A program made the translations under genes and the position numbers. 64,000 nt of DNA from Sulfurimonas sp. (GTDB taxonomy: Bacteria; Campylobacterota; Campylobacteria; Campylobacterales; Sulfurimonadaceae). The stretch covers positions 1 through 64,000 of the forward strand of contig QNZS01000009.1 of the NCBI GenBank assembly GCA_003978465.1, given 5' to 3'. Below, piece after piece: positions 8,157 to 16,818 of this stretch; the stretch's first letter is position 1, and every line of letters starts with the position of its first letter. Below the pieces are notes generated by a model. That model saw nothing but the letters and a program-made list of their open reading frames with translations. It was not told the origin of the DNA and did no database searches.

Positions 8157-8627
8157 ATGAGTATTATAGGGATAGGAATAGACTATAGTAATATCTGTAA
8201 AGATTACAATACAGTCTATTTAGATAGAGATAATACAGATCCTGATACAAAAAAATGTATGAAAAAAGTAATGACATGGACAAAAGAGTTTGTGTCTGAA
8301 CTTTTAGAGACCTTTGAGTATAAACTTTACAATCTTAGCTCAGAAACTCCAGTAAAAATAGATGATGTCGCCTCAAAAAGATTTCTTTTTTACTCTCTTG
8401 AAAAAGAGATTATACTTCAAAGTTATGTACTAGATAAAGAGTATGTTCAGTACAACAACTTAAGTACTTGGGAGTCAGATAATGAAAACAGTCTGCTTAT
8501 TAGAAATGATGAAGATGGTGGTTCAATTTACTTTTATGTAGATAAAAATCTGAAAGTTCGTGAATGGATTTTAGAAAAACTAAAGAAGTTTTCTTTAGAT
8601 GAAGTAGAGTTCGAAGCTAAACAATAA
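8157..8627 (+). CDS. unknown protein paired with the MOSC protein
   Basis: A 156-residue acidic, soluble protein of no family I recognise. It begins one base after the MOSC-gene stop (TAAGATG), with no separate promoter, so its production is coupled to that gene. The N-terminal ~40 residues contain Cys14 and a CMKKVM segment; the rest alternates strand and helix and is rich in Asp, Glu and Lys. There is no signal peptide or membrane segment. The tight pairing suggests a shared job, but nothing in the sequence names it. Confidence 0.8.
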   Translation: MSIIGIGIDYSNICKDYNTVYLDRDNTDPDTKKCMKKVMTWTKEFVSELLETFEYKLYNLSSETPVKIDDVASKRFLFYSLEKEIILQSYVLDKEYVQYNNLSTWESDNENSLLIRNDEDGGSIYFYVDKNLKVREWILEKLKKFSLDEVEFEAKQ

Positions 8628-8643
8628 AGTAAGCTCTTAAAAC

Positions 8644-8669
8644 ATCATGGCTTTAAACTAGGCCATGAT
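8644..8669. terminator. two-way terminator hairpin between convergent genes
   Basis: ATCATGGC (8644-8651) pairs perfectly with GCCATGAT (8662-8669) around a 10-nt loop. It lies between two convergent genes and overlaps the last codons of the minus-strand one. T-rich flanks are modest. Confidence 0.5.
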
Positions 8670-9246
8670 ACTTCTGATACACTCTTTTTACATACTTCGC
8701 TTTTAATCCTGAAGTATTAATCTCATATACTTCTTGTTTGATATGCTCTTTTTTGATGTTGATTAGGCGTTCCCATCTTTGTGCTAAAAGAACTCTTGCA
8801 TCTGCTTCAAAGTCACCTGCATATTCTGGAAATTTAGCATTAAAAACTTCTATTAATTGTGTAAAATCTGTTGCTTTAATTAGCTCAAATTGCTCTAAAG
8901 GGTGAGTTTTCTGCACTTCTACAAAGTCTTGCCAGCCAAGTTCTACAATAGTATTGAGTTCTGATAGGAAGTCTCTTTCTTCTTTTGGAAATGCTTTATG
9001 CATCTCAGTTGCAATATCTTTAAACGGATGTTTATTTACTAAAAAAAGCTCATCTTCAAAGCCTTTTAAGTCTGCTTCATACTCTGCTGCATCATTATAC
9101 ATTTCAGCAATAGCTGCATTTTTAGCATTGTGATTAGGATTCACTTTTTTTTCTGTAGTAGAGTTTTGTGCGATATTATCAGCATGAGCTTCTTTTAGCT
9201 CCTCCATCTGTAATTCTAAATATCGTTTTCTTTTTTGCTCAGCCAT
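8653..9246 (-). CDS. conserved unknown coiled protein
   Basis: A soluble, strongly charged and largely helical protein of 197 residues when started at the ATG at 9246 (MAEQKRKRYLELQMEEL). That start has an ACGGGA ribosome site at a normal distance; the frame remains open to an ATG at 9285 that has none. The first ~60 residues are a polar, probably flexible Lys/Glu/Asn region; the rest looks all-helical (DEAxAF-like blocks such as DIATEMHKAFPKEERDFL). I do not recognise a family. It is convergent with the MOSC pair and stands alone. Confidence 0.75.
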   Translation of the reverse strand: MAEQKRKRYLELQMEELKEAHADNIAQNSTTEKKVNPNHNAKNAAIAEMYNDAAEYEADLKGFEDELFLVNKHPFKDIATEMHKAFPKEERDFLSELNTIVELGWQDFVEVQKTHPLEQFELIKATDFTQLIEVFNAKFPEYAGDFEADARVLLAQRWERLINIKKEHIKQEVYEINTSGLKAKYVKRVYQKYHGLV

Positions 9247-9715
9247 ATTTTTAGATCCCGTAATAATTTTTTCGTATTTTAGCATGAAATTGTAGTTCTG
9301 AAATTAAATATTTAAAGTGATTCTTCTGATAAAGTTGATTTTTTGTTTAGAAGTCTAGTAATTTAATTAAGTTTTAACTCGTTTTAATACATCTAAACTG
9401 ATAAAAGAGATAGATACTACAAGGTTTATATAAAATACTAGCAGGTGACATTTATGCTTTAATTACAATAATGACAAATGAGATGGGCTCACGACTATTT
9501 AGTATGAGAATAGTCAGAAAGCATATAAAGATCAACTACTGATGGATTCCCTAAATAACCTCATTGTTATTTATTAGCTACTCTGTTTATTTTAAACTTA
9601 TTTGTTTTTGATATAACGGTAGACATGAAAAAGAAGCGGATAATATGGCTTAACAATTTAAATTCTTAAATATCTTCATGTAAAACCCAAGGGCTTGAAA
9701 TTTCTGTTTGAATAC
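9247..9715. other. 469-bp non-coding stretch
   Basis: No gene, tRNA or clear hairpin is seen. The longest start-to-stop run is a 23-codon frame at 9471-9542 on the plus strand without a recognisable product. The DNA is very AT-rich, like the acyltransferase gene that follows, and may be part of the same late insertion. Confidence 0.5.
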
Positions 9716-11533
9716 TTATTCTTTTTCAAAGTTTTGTTCTGTATTGACATTAAAAATATCTTTTCCTAAGTCAGCCTCAATAAATCGTTTTGCAAAAAAA
9801 TCTCCAGCATAATTATTAATATGAAAACCATCAAGATATAATGCAATATTATTATGAGAACATATATAATTACCTTTTTTATTTATTTGTACATCATAAA
9901 TATTTAGACTTTTTGCATTTAGTTCTTTCAATACACTATCTATTACTTCATAGCCTTTAGTCGTTGTGTATGGTTTTTGTACTAGACATTTAAATGAATT
10001 CTCACTCTCACTGATAAAAAGATTATTTAATCTAAATAATTGTTTTTTATTAATCTCATTATTGTATTTGGTTCCCTTTACAAATATTACTTGAGTATGT
10101 TTGGAGAGTTCTTTGTATTCTCTAATAAGTTTATTTTTATTTGCATTCAACCATGGATAATATAGTATTAAATAATCATATTTTTCATCTATGATACTTT
10201 GATACAATTTATCTGTTTGTATTTTATCTCCGAATAAATAGTAAAAATCTGATTTAACATTATAGTGTGCTGTAACTTGATCTAAAAAAACAAGACCACC
10301 ACTATGGACAAATGAATTTCCTAAAACTAAAGCAGTTTTTGTTTTTTTATTAATTTTGACTGTAGAGCAATTTGTTAATAATTCCCCTTTATTATCTAAA
10401 CATCCTTTGTATTTTCTACTAACTTCTATTCCTGCTAAATTAGAGTAGAATAATAAAGGGCTTAGTGTTATTTTTTCATATAGTGTATTAATAATAGGAA
10501 AATTTACTGTCTGGTTCTTTTTGTAGTATGTTATAGATATCAAATACATCAATGGGAGAATAATAATTAATATAGTGTAATTACCATAATTTTTTGGTAT
10601 AAACTTTTTTTCAATTGTAAAATAAGTAAATATTGAAAGTCCTAATAGCATGACAATTAGTATAGAAATGCTTAACATACTAATCTCTATACCTAAATGG
10701 TGAAAAAATAAAAATAATGGGTAGTGCCATAAGTAAATTGAATATGATATTAAGCCAATAAATATAAATAACTTATATCGTTTTTCAGTACCAATTTTAC
10801 CAAAAACAAGTGCTAATGTAGATAGTAAAACAACTATTATATTATTGTAATTCGGATATGTTTTTATATTCATATCAATAAAACTTAACACAATAAGGGA
10901 GAATAATGATATAAAAAATATATAATTATTGGGTTTCATCTTATCGTGTAGTAGGTATGCCATTACTCCCATGACAAATGCCAATATACGTCCAAACGAA
11001 TGATAATAACTAAGCTCCATTAAAAGTAATAAAGTAGCAAGAAAGATGAGTCCAGTTGTGATATAAAAAATATTCTTTTTAACTCTTCTATTTAGTAGTA
11101 ATAATGGAAATAATAGATAAAACTGCAGTTCTATTGCAATACTCCATAGATGAAGCAAGTAGTTATTATCATTATTCCCAAAATAATCTATATTTATTTT
11201 TTCTGCTTTGAAATTTGAATTAAATGTTATTGTATCTCTAAACATTTGTAATGTCTCTAATTCAAGGTACTCTATTAATGAAAGAGCAAAGATCACTAGA
11301 AATGAAATAAATAAAAATACTGGATATATCCTCATAATTCTTTTTATATAAAATTGTTTTAAACTTTGTGCATCATTGACTCTTTTTAAAGCAATTTTTG
11401 ATATTAAAAATCCTGATATTACAAAAAAAATGTCTACACCTATGTATCCTGATATTAAAATTTTATTATTAAAATGGAATATAAGTACAAGAAGTATCGC
11501 TGCTGTTCGTAATATGCTTATATGATTTAGCAA
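9716..11533 (-). CDS. membrane O-acyltransferase with C-terminal SGNH domain (OafA-like)
   Basis: A 605-residue protein with two parts. Residues 1-~330 are an acyltransferase-3 membrane domain of about 10 helices; the early RTAAILLVLIFHF holds the conserved His, and GVDIFFVISGFLI is the family signature. Residues ~360-605 form an SGNH-hydrolase-like periplasmic domain: LGNSFVHSG as the Ser block and DGFHIN as the Asp-His block. Such proteins add acetyl groups to O-antigen or other surface sugars. The gene is more AT-rich than its neighbours, has no operon partners and sits beside a tRNA cluster, which together suggest horizontal gain. The acceptor sugar cannot be told. Confidence 0.9.
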   Translation of the reverse strand: MLNHISILRTAAILLVLIFHFNNKILISGYIGVDIFFVISGFLISKIALKRVNDAQSLKQFYIKRIMRIYPVFLFISFLVIFALSLIEYLELETLQMFRDTITFNSNFKAEKINIDYFGNNDNNYLLHLWSIAIELQFYLLFPLLLLNRRVKKNIFYITTGLIFLATLLLLMELSYYHSFGRILAFVMGVMAYLLHDKMKPNNYIFFISLFSLIVLSFIDMNIKTYPNYNNIIVVLLSTLALVFGKIGTEKRYKLFIFIGLISYSIYLWHYPLFLFFHHLGIEISMLSISILIVMLLGLSIFTYFTIEKKFIPKNYGNYTILIIILPLMYLISITYYKKNQTVNFPIINTLYEKITLSPLLFYSNLAGIEVSRKYKGCLDNKGELLTNCSTVKINKKTKTALVLGNSFVHSGGLVFLDQVTAHYNVKSDFYYLFGDKIQTDKLYQSIIDEKYDYLILYYPWLNANKNKLIREYKELSKHTQVIFVKGTKYNNEINKKQLFRLNNLFISESENSFKCLVQKPYTTTKGYEVIDSVLKELNAKSLNIYDVQINKKGNYICSHNNIALYLDGFHINNYAGDFFAKRFIEADLGKDIFNVNTEQNFEKE

Positions 11534-11623
11534 AAATTATCCTTTTTATTTTATAAAGTATAAAGGTGTACACAACTATTTAATTAAGTACACTATAGAG
11601 AGAATGCCTTAAGAATTAAAATT

Positions 11624-11650
11624 AATAAGCACACAAGATGTGTGCTTATT
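11624..11650 (-). terminator. terminator of the tRNA operon
   Basis: AATAAGCACAC (11624-11634) pairs perfectly with GTGTGCTTATT (11640-11650) around a 5-nt loop. Read on the minus strand it is followed by ATTAATTTTAATT. It lies 150 bp beyond tRNA-Leu and before the acyltransferase gene. Confidence 0.7.
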
Positions 11651-11801
11651 ATAGGTATCTCATCCTGAAGAAAAATATAAGTAGGTATTAATGTTCTAGC
11701 ACAGTAAATATTCAGAATATTAAATTGATGGAACTGTTTGAATGATTTTGAACTATTGAAGTAGTATTAAATAGAGAGTTTATATTAATTTATTTTGTTG
11801 A

Positions 11802-11886
11802 TGGTGCGGATGAAAGGACTTGAACCTTCACACCTTGCGGCACCAGATCCTAAGTCTGGCGTGTCTACCAATTTCACCACATCCGC
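11802..11886 (-). tRNA. tRNA-Leu (anticodon TAG)
   Basis: An 85-nt class II tRNA with the encoded CCA. The acceptor arm GCGGATG/CATCCGC, the anticodon stem CCAGA/TCTGG around CTTAGGA (TAG), a long variable arm and the T-loop TTCAAGT are all intact. It reads CUA and, by wobble, other CUN codons. It is the last gene of the five-tRNA operon. Confidence 0.96.
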
Positions 11887-11938
11887 GTGGATAAGTATTT
11901 ACTGTCACTTCTGACATCATAACATAATAAGTCGTAAA

Positions 11939-12015
<77 letters not shown>

Positions 12016-12028
12016 ATATTTCTAAAGG

Positions 12029-12105
12029 TGGTGCGCCCGATAGGATTCGAACCTATAACCCTCGGAGCCGAAATCCGAAACTCTATCCAGTTGAGCCACG
12101 AACGC
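12029..12105 (-). tRNA. tRNA-Arg (anticodon TCG)
   Basis: A 77-nt tRNA with encoded CCA. Acceptor GCGTTCG/CGGGCGC includes two G-T pairs; the anticodon stem TCGGA/TCCGA encloses TTTCGGC, so the anticodon is TCG and it reads CGA/CGG. Third in the operon. Confidence 0.94.
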
Positions 12106-12155
12106 TACTACGTATGAGTTATTATTGTTATTAAGTTTTATATTTATTTAAATTA

Positions 12156-12233
12156 TGGGGTGGGATACGGGATTCGAACCCGCGACCCCCGGCACCACAA
12201 ACCAGTGCTCTAACCAACTGAGCTAATCCCACC
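12156..12233 (-). tRNA. tRNA-His (anticodon GTG)
   Basis: Acceptor GTGGGAT/ATCCCAC with C at position 73 and an encoded G just before position 1, the G-1:C73 pair that identifies tRNA-His. The anticodon loop TTGTGGT gives GTG. CCA is encoded. Second in the operon. Confidence 0.95.
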
Positions 12234-12271
12234 ATAGTTATTTTTTAAATATAAATCTTGTAATTTTAAAG

Positions 12272-12349
12272 TGGTCGGGGTGAAAGGACTCGAACCTTCG
12301 GCCCCCTGGTCCCAAACCAGGTACTCTAACCATACTGAGCTACACCCCG
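12272..12349 (-). tRNA. tRNA-Pro (anticodon TGG)
   Basis: A 78-nt tRNA with encoded CCA. Acceptor CGGGGTG/CACCCCG, anticodon stem CCTGG/CCAGG around TTTGGGA (TGG), reading CCA and other CCN codons. It is the first gene after the promoter. Confidence 0.96.
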
Positions 12350-12395
12350 ACCTAAACACAAAAATCGAACAGCTAGTGCTGATTAATGAGCCGGA

Positions 12396-12424
12396 ATTAT
12401 AGACAATTAATGATAAAATGTCAA
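12396..12424 (-). promoter_or_regulatory. consensus sigma-70 promoter of the tRNA operon
   Basis: On the minus strand TTGACA (12419-12424), exactly 17 bp, then TATAAT (12396-12401), a perfect match at both hexamers and spacer. It lies 46 bp before tRNA-Pro. It is the only fully consensus promoter I found in the window, fitting the high demand for stable RNA. Confidence 0.9.
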
Positions 12425-12491
12425 GAGTATTTAGCACTAATTATAAATTACTTTGCTACAATTGGCGAATTAGTATATTTCGGGGGTCATT

Positions 12492-13943
12492 TTGGGTGAA
12501 CTTTTTTCGGTTGCAAACTCTTTTTTAGAGACTGTTTTATTTTTTGACATACTTTTTGGAGCGATTGAAGGTGTGAGCCTTCCATTCTTAGTTGTTTGGC
12601 TTATAATGGGTGGGATTTATCTTACTCTTGTAACAAAGTTTATTAATGTAAGAGTATTTAAACACTCATTGGACATTATTAGAGGTAAATATCGTACAGC
12701 TGATGATAAAGGTCAGATATCTCCTTTTGGAGCTTTAACAACTGCTCTAAGTGCCACTGTTGGCCTAGGAAACATAGCAGGTGTAGCATTAGCTGTTGCA
12801 ATCGGTGGTCCAGGAGCTACCTTTTGGATGATTTTTGCTGGATTCTTAGGAATGAGTTTAAAGTTTACCGAAGTCACCCTTTCCATACAGCATAGAGTTT
12901 TTCTTAAAGACGGAACTATTATGGGTGGTGCAATGCAGTATCTCTCACACGGTCTCGCACAAAAAGGCTATCCTAGTTTTGGAAAAGTTTTAGCCGTAGT
13001 ATTCGCATTTTTGATGATTGGTGGTGCTATTGGTGGAGGAAATATTTTTCAAGTCTCTCAAGCTTATAGTGTTATTTCTCACGAGATTCCTTATTTTGCA
13101 ACTAATCCTTTACACTTTGGTTTTATTTTAGCAGCCTTAACGGGAGCAGTCATTATAGGTGGTGTTCAACGAATTGCTTCTATAACTGAGATGTTAGTCC
13201 CGGTGATGGTAGTCATTTATGTGAGTGCCTCTATCTGGATTTTAGCTGTAAACTCTGATAAAATATACGATGCATTTGCACTTATTCTTTCAGAAGCATT
13301 TAATTCAAGTGCTGTTTATGGTGGTACTTTAGGGGCTTTAATTCAAGGTTTCCAAAGAGCTGTGTTTTCTAGTGAAGCTGGAATCGGTTCATCCCCGGTT
13401 GCACATGCACCAGCACTTACAAAGTATCCAGTTCGTCAAGGTTTTGTAGCTTTGTATGAGCCTTTTATCGATACTGTTATCATTTGTACAATGACAGCTT
13501 TAGTTATCATTATCACGGGAGTATATGAATCAGATGGTGCTTATACTGCCTTAATCACAGCAAAAGAGGGTGCGGCTTTAACAAGTGCAGCTTATGGAAC
13601 AGTTATCTCGTGGTTTCCTGTTGTTTTATCAGTAAGTATCTTCTTGTTTGCCTTTTCAACTATGATATCTTGGTCATACTATGGAGAACGTGCTTGGGTA
13701 TATCTTTTTGGTGCTAGGTTTTCTATAATCTATAAGATAATGTTTTTATCCCTTTCAGTTATTGCAACAGTAGTGAGTACTGGTATACTAGTAGACTTTA
13801 GTTTTATGCTTATGCTAGCAATGGCCCTTCCAAATATATTGGGACTTATTATACTTAGTGGAGATGTAAGAGTGCAGTTAAATATATATATGTTTAAACT
13901 TAAAAGTGGTGAGTTAGATGCAGAGGCTCTCAGAGATGAGTAA
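12492..13943 (+). CDS. sodium:alanine/amino-acid symporter, AGCS family
   Basis: A 483-residue inner-membrane protein of the alanine or glycine:cation symporter family (AlsT/DagA type). Family landmarks are LSATVGLGNIAGVALA with GGPGATFWM close behind, GGAIGGGNIFQ, FSSEAGIGSSPVAHA and FAFSTMISWSYYGE. It would import alanine or glycine with sodium. The start is a TTG, chosen because a GGGGGT ribosome site lies five bases before it and no ATG fits. It is divergent from the tRNA operon. Its final codons overlap the start of an eroded gene. Confidence 0.92.
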   Translation: MGELFSVANSFLETVLFFDILFGAIEGVSLPFLVVWLIMGGIYLTLVTKFINVRVFKHSLDIIRGKYRTADDKGQISPFGALTTALSATVGLGNIAGVALAVAIGGPGATFWMIFAGFLGMSLKFTEVTLSIQHRVFLKDGTIMGGAMQYLSHGLAQKGYPSFGKVLAVVFAFLMIGGAIGGGNIFQVSQAYSVISHEIPYFATNPLHFGFILAALTGAVIIGGVQRIASITEMLVPVMVVIYVSASIWILAVNSDKIYDAFALILSEAFNSSAVYGGTLGALIQGFQRAVFSSEAGIGSSPVAHAPALTKYPVRQGFVALYEPFIDTVIICTMTALVIIITGVYESDGAYTALITAKEGAALTSAAYGTVISWFPVVLSVSIFLFAFSTMISWSYYGERAWVYLFGARFSIIYKIMFLSLSVIATVVSTGILVDFSFMLMLAMALPNILGLIILSGDVRVQLNIYMFKLKSGELDAEALRDE

Positions 13944-14206
13944 TATTTCTGATGAGTGTAAGAAGATTTTATTAGAAGAAAATATTGATATTTTCTCTGA
14001 GATAGATTTTAAGGTTAACTCTAAAGTGCATACACTTAGTTTTGAGTATATTGTTGACATTTGTATGTAAGCATCAGATGAATTGTAATTAGTCTTTTTA
14101 GCTGCTTTAAAAAAAAGCTCTGTTAATAGATGAAATGGGAGTGAAGAAGTTTTTTGAAGGTATGGGCCAGTTACAACTGATGACCCATTTCTCGACTAAG
14201 ATTTAG
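13936..14206 (+). pseudogene. eroded small gene downstream of the symporter
   Basis: An ATG at 13936, overlapping the symporter end, opens a 44-codon frame (MSNISDECKKILLEE...) that stops at 14068. The same frame stays protein-like past that stop and a second one at 14086 (LVFLAALKK), then shifts by one base at an A8 run near 14110-14117 and continues as ALLIDEMGVKKFFEGMGQL to a TAG at 14204. About 90 residues are spread over two frames and broken by two stops, which looks like a recently dead gene. The family is not known to me. The last bases overlap the opposite hemerythrin gene. Confidence 0.55.
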
Positions 14207-14603
14207 TCGCATTTACTAGAAATATTGCCGTATCTGTGTCTAGTATTTCTGTATGGTTTAAAAGCCATGGTATTAAAGAACCATCAACATAAGAAGTTAT
14301 AAGTGAAAAGTCACCTTCTCCCTCGCTAAAGATTCTAGTAATATTATTTAGTTCTTTTAAAACTCTATCATGTTCAGCTTTGTGAATAGAATAAGAAGGA
14401 AAGTTATGCTCTTTCATCATCGCCTCTTCAGTACTAAAATGAGCAATACTATGCTCAACTAATTCTTCTAAAAAAATCTTTGTAGCAGCAATGTTTTTAC
14501 CCTGTGCCGCAGAAGAGAGCTGATTTATTAAAATCATATCTTCTAAATGAATATCATTCATGCTAGGCATTGCTACCATAGGTAGTTGTTCTTGAGCTAT
14601 CAT
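14196..14603 (-). CDS. bacteriohemerythrin
   Basis: A 135-residue single-domain hemerythrin, a non-haem di-iron oxygen-binding protein of the cytosol. All usual ligands are visible: His19, His51/His55 with Glu59 (HSIAHFSTEE), His74 and His78 (HKAEH), and His117 with Asp122 (PWLLNHTEILD). Its role is likely oxygen storage, sensing or scavenging in a microaerobe. The ATG overlaps the thiG stop by one base (TAATG), so it is read from the same message as thiG. Confidence 0.92.
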   Translation of the reverse strand: MIAQEQLPMVAMPSMNDIHLEDMILINQLSSAAQGKNIAATKIFLEELVEHSIAHFSTEEAMMKEHNFPSYSIHKAEHDRVLKELNNITRIFSEGEGDFSLITSYVDGSLIPWLLNHTEILDTDTAIFLVNATKS

Positions 14604-15382
14604 TAGAACTGAATCATTCCATTAACAGGGCTCGAAGCAGTAGCATAAGGCTTCTTAGGTATACGTCCAGCAAGGTAAGATCTACGACCAGCTAAAACTG
14701 CATATTTCATAGCCTCAGCCATTATCATAGGGTTTTGTGCTTGAGCTATAGCAGTGTTAGTAAGTACACCATCAGCACCTAACTCCATTGCATAAGCAGC
14801 ATCGCTAGCACAACCGATTCCAGCATCAACGATGATTGGAAGATTTACAGCTTCACGAACAAAAACAATGTTATACGGGTTTTGAATACCAAGACCTGAA
14901 CCAATAGGAGCAGCGAGAGGCATAATAGCATGAGCACCAGCATCTTCAAGACGTTTTGCCATGATTGGGTCATCTGAAGTATAAGCCATAATAGTAAAAC
15001 CATCTTTAGCAAGTACTTTACAAGCTTCGATAGTCTCTAAAACATCAGGATAAAGAGTTTTTTTAGTATCACCAATTACTTCTAGTTTGATAAGATCTAT
15101 TCCGGTCGCTTCGCGAGTTAAACGAAAAGTTGTAATAGCTTCTTCAGCAGTTACACATCCAGCAGAGTTTGGAAGAAATTTTACATTTGTTCCTGCAAAA
15201 GTATCTCTTAGGTTTTCTTTATCTGGGTCAGTGATATTTAAGCGACGAACTGCAACAGTGATAAGTTCACTACCTGAAGCAAGTGTTGCATCTTTTGTCA
15301 TCTCGAATGAGTCATATTTTCCACTTCCAACGATTAGACGTGAACCGAGTTCATATTTTCCAATTTTTAAAATGTTATCCAT
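14603..15382 (-). CDS. thiG: thiazole synthase ThiG
   Basis: ThiG condenses 1-deoxyxylulose 5-phosphate, dehydroglycine and the ThiS thiocarboxylate to make the thiazole ring of thiamine. The 259-residue barrel shows [12 protein letters not shown] near the start, [22 protein letters not shown] with the Schiff-base Lys, and phosphate-binding segments [11 protein letters not shown] and [11 protein letters not shown]. An AGGAAATATA ribosome site precedes the ATG. No thiS, thiF or thiH is in the window and no TPP riboswitch is visible in the 67-bp leader. Confidence 0.95.
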   Translation of the reverse strand: MDNILKIGKYELGSRLIVGSGKYDSFEMTKDATLASGSELITVAVRRLNITDPDKENLRDTFAGTNVKFLPNSAGCVTAEEAITTFRLTREATGIDLIKLEVIGDTKKTLYPDVLETIEACKVLAKDGFTIMAYTSDDPIMAKRLEDAGAHAIMPLAAPIGSGLGIQNPYNIVFVREAVNLPIIVDAGIGCASDAAYAMELGADGVLTNTAIAQAQNPMIMAEAMKYAVLAGRRSYLAGRIPKKPYATASSPVNGMIQF

Positions 15383-15449
15383 TATATTTCCTATTGTAGT
15401 ATTTAATTTATAATTATTACTGATTTATCGTAATTATAATGATCTTTTC

Positions 15450-16817
15450 TTAGAGATTACCAATTTCTTCTATTAAATCATCAGGTGTAAGAGAAAAATC
15501 AGTACCAGTATAGTTTTTTGCTAACTTGGTATGAGCGAGTGAAGCATGTACAGCCGCATTTAAGGGGGAGTACCCTTGTGCTAAAAGTGAACCGATAAGT
15601 CCAGATAAAACATCACCACTGCCACCTTTTGCAAGAGCTGAAGTCCCATGAGGATTTACAAATATTTCTTTTTCTTTTGCGATAATTACATTTGCTCCCT
15701 TTAGGAGCAGTGTTACATTGTTATATTTTGTGACAAAGAGTTCTACATAAGTAAAACGATTTTTTTGTAGTTCTTCTATAGATATATTGGCGAGATTTGT
15801 CAGTTTTAAAAGAGAGATAAATTCTTTAGGATGTGGCGAAAGAACAAGAGATTCACGTTTTAGTAGTGTGAGAATTATAGGCAGGTAAAAGATATCTGCA
15901 TCAAGAATAAGTGGGTACTCATTATCAAAAAATGTTTCTAAATCATCATTACTAAAAGCATTTCCTAAACCCATACCACAGCATAATGCTGTAGTGTTTT
16001 TTGGGAGTTGGGCAGAACTCATTAATGAGTAGTGAAAGGCATTGTTATGATCGTGAGTGATAAGTGTCACTAAACCACAGCCAAAACGAGTGGCTGCAAG
16101 AGCAGACATTGTACTAGCTCCTCTCATTTCTCCATGGGCGATACTGAGATGACCAAAACTTCCCTTATGAGAATTTTGTTGTGTACGGTAGGGAAGTTCT
16201 AAGTCATCTTCATCAAGAAGTTTACATGTAGATTCTATTTCATATAAATCTCGATGAATACCTAAGTCTAGCACTCTTATCTCTCCTACTATATCTTTTA
16301 CTTTGTCACAAAAAAGAGACTTTTTTAAGGCACCCATAGTTAATGTCACATCTGCATTAAAAACAAAACCAGAAGGAATATCACAGGCTATTTTAAATGC
16401 AGACATCTTGTTCATACCTTGGAGAAGGTCTATGAGAGTAGGGCTAAGTTCGCCTTTAAAACCAGTTCCAATAAGAGCATCTACGAGGATATCTGATTTT
16501 TCTAGTATTTCTGACTCTTTGATGTTAAGGTTTTGGATGCGCTGATATTGTAGTTTAGACATCGCAGAAGTGGGAGGTCTTGTTAAAAAAAGAGTAATAT
16601 TAAAATGAAGGTGAAGTAACCGAGCAAGGGCTAAACCATCGGCACCGTTATTACCAGAGCCACAAACGATGGTAAGTTTAGCACCTTGAGTGAAGTTTTC
16701 TTTGATGTATAAAGCCATACCATTAGCAGCATGCTCCATAAGTAAGTCCTCAGTAAGTCCAAACTCAGAATAAGAGCGTTTATCTAAAAAGCCAACTTCA
16801 TCAAAGAGATTTTGCAT
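15450..16817 (-). CDS. nnr: bifunctional NAD(P)H-hydrate epimerase/dehydratase
   Basis: A 455-residue repair enzyme for hydrated NADH/NADPH. Residues 1-~195 are the YjeF N-domain epimerase (CGSGNNGADGLALARLL binding loop; DALIGTGFKGEL). Residues ~205-455 are the ribokinase-like dehydratase (HKGSFGHLSIAHG; AKGGSGDVLSGLIG near residue 400 with the catalytic Asp). It follows the ATPase gene by one base and precedes thiG by 67 bp, in one minus-strand run. The dehydratase region is somewhat short between the two motifs, but both active sites look intact. Confidence 0.93.
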   Translation of the reverse strand: MQNLFDEVGFLDKRSYSEFGLTEDLLMEHAANGMALYIKENFTQGAKLTIVCGSGNNGADGLALARLLHLHFNITLFLTRPPTSAMSKLQYQRIQNLNIKESEILEKSDILVDALIGTGFKGELSPTLIDLLQGMNKMSAFKIACDIPSGFVFNADVTLTMGALKKSLFCDKVKDIVGEIRVLDLGIHRDLYEIESTCKLLDEDDLELPYRTQQNSHKGSFGHLSIAHGEMRGASTMSALAATRFGCGLVTLITHDHNNAFHYSLMSSAQLPKNTTALCCGMGLGNAFSNDDLETFFDNEYPLILDADIFYLPIILTLLKRESLVLSPHPKEFISLLKLTNLANISIEELQKNRFTYVELFVTKYNNVTLLLKGANVIIAKEKEIFVNPHGTSALAKGGSGDVLSGLIGSLLAQGYSPLNAAVHASLAHTKLAKNYTGTDFSLTPDDLIEEIGNL

Positions 16818-16818
16818 A

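Noticed and set aside
12210-12437. 75-codon minus-strand frame across the tRNA genes
   Set aside because: It runs straight through tRNA-Pro and into tRNA-His, so it is a chance frame over RNA genes.
15383-15449. Possible TPP riboswitch before thiG
   Set aside because: The gap is only 67 bp and shows none of the conserved THI-box core; thiG is also inside a longer run.
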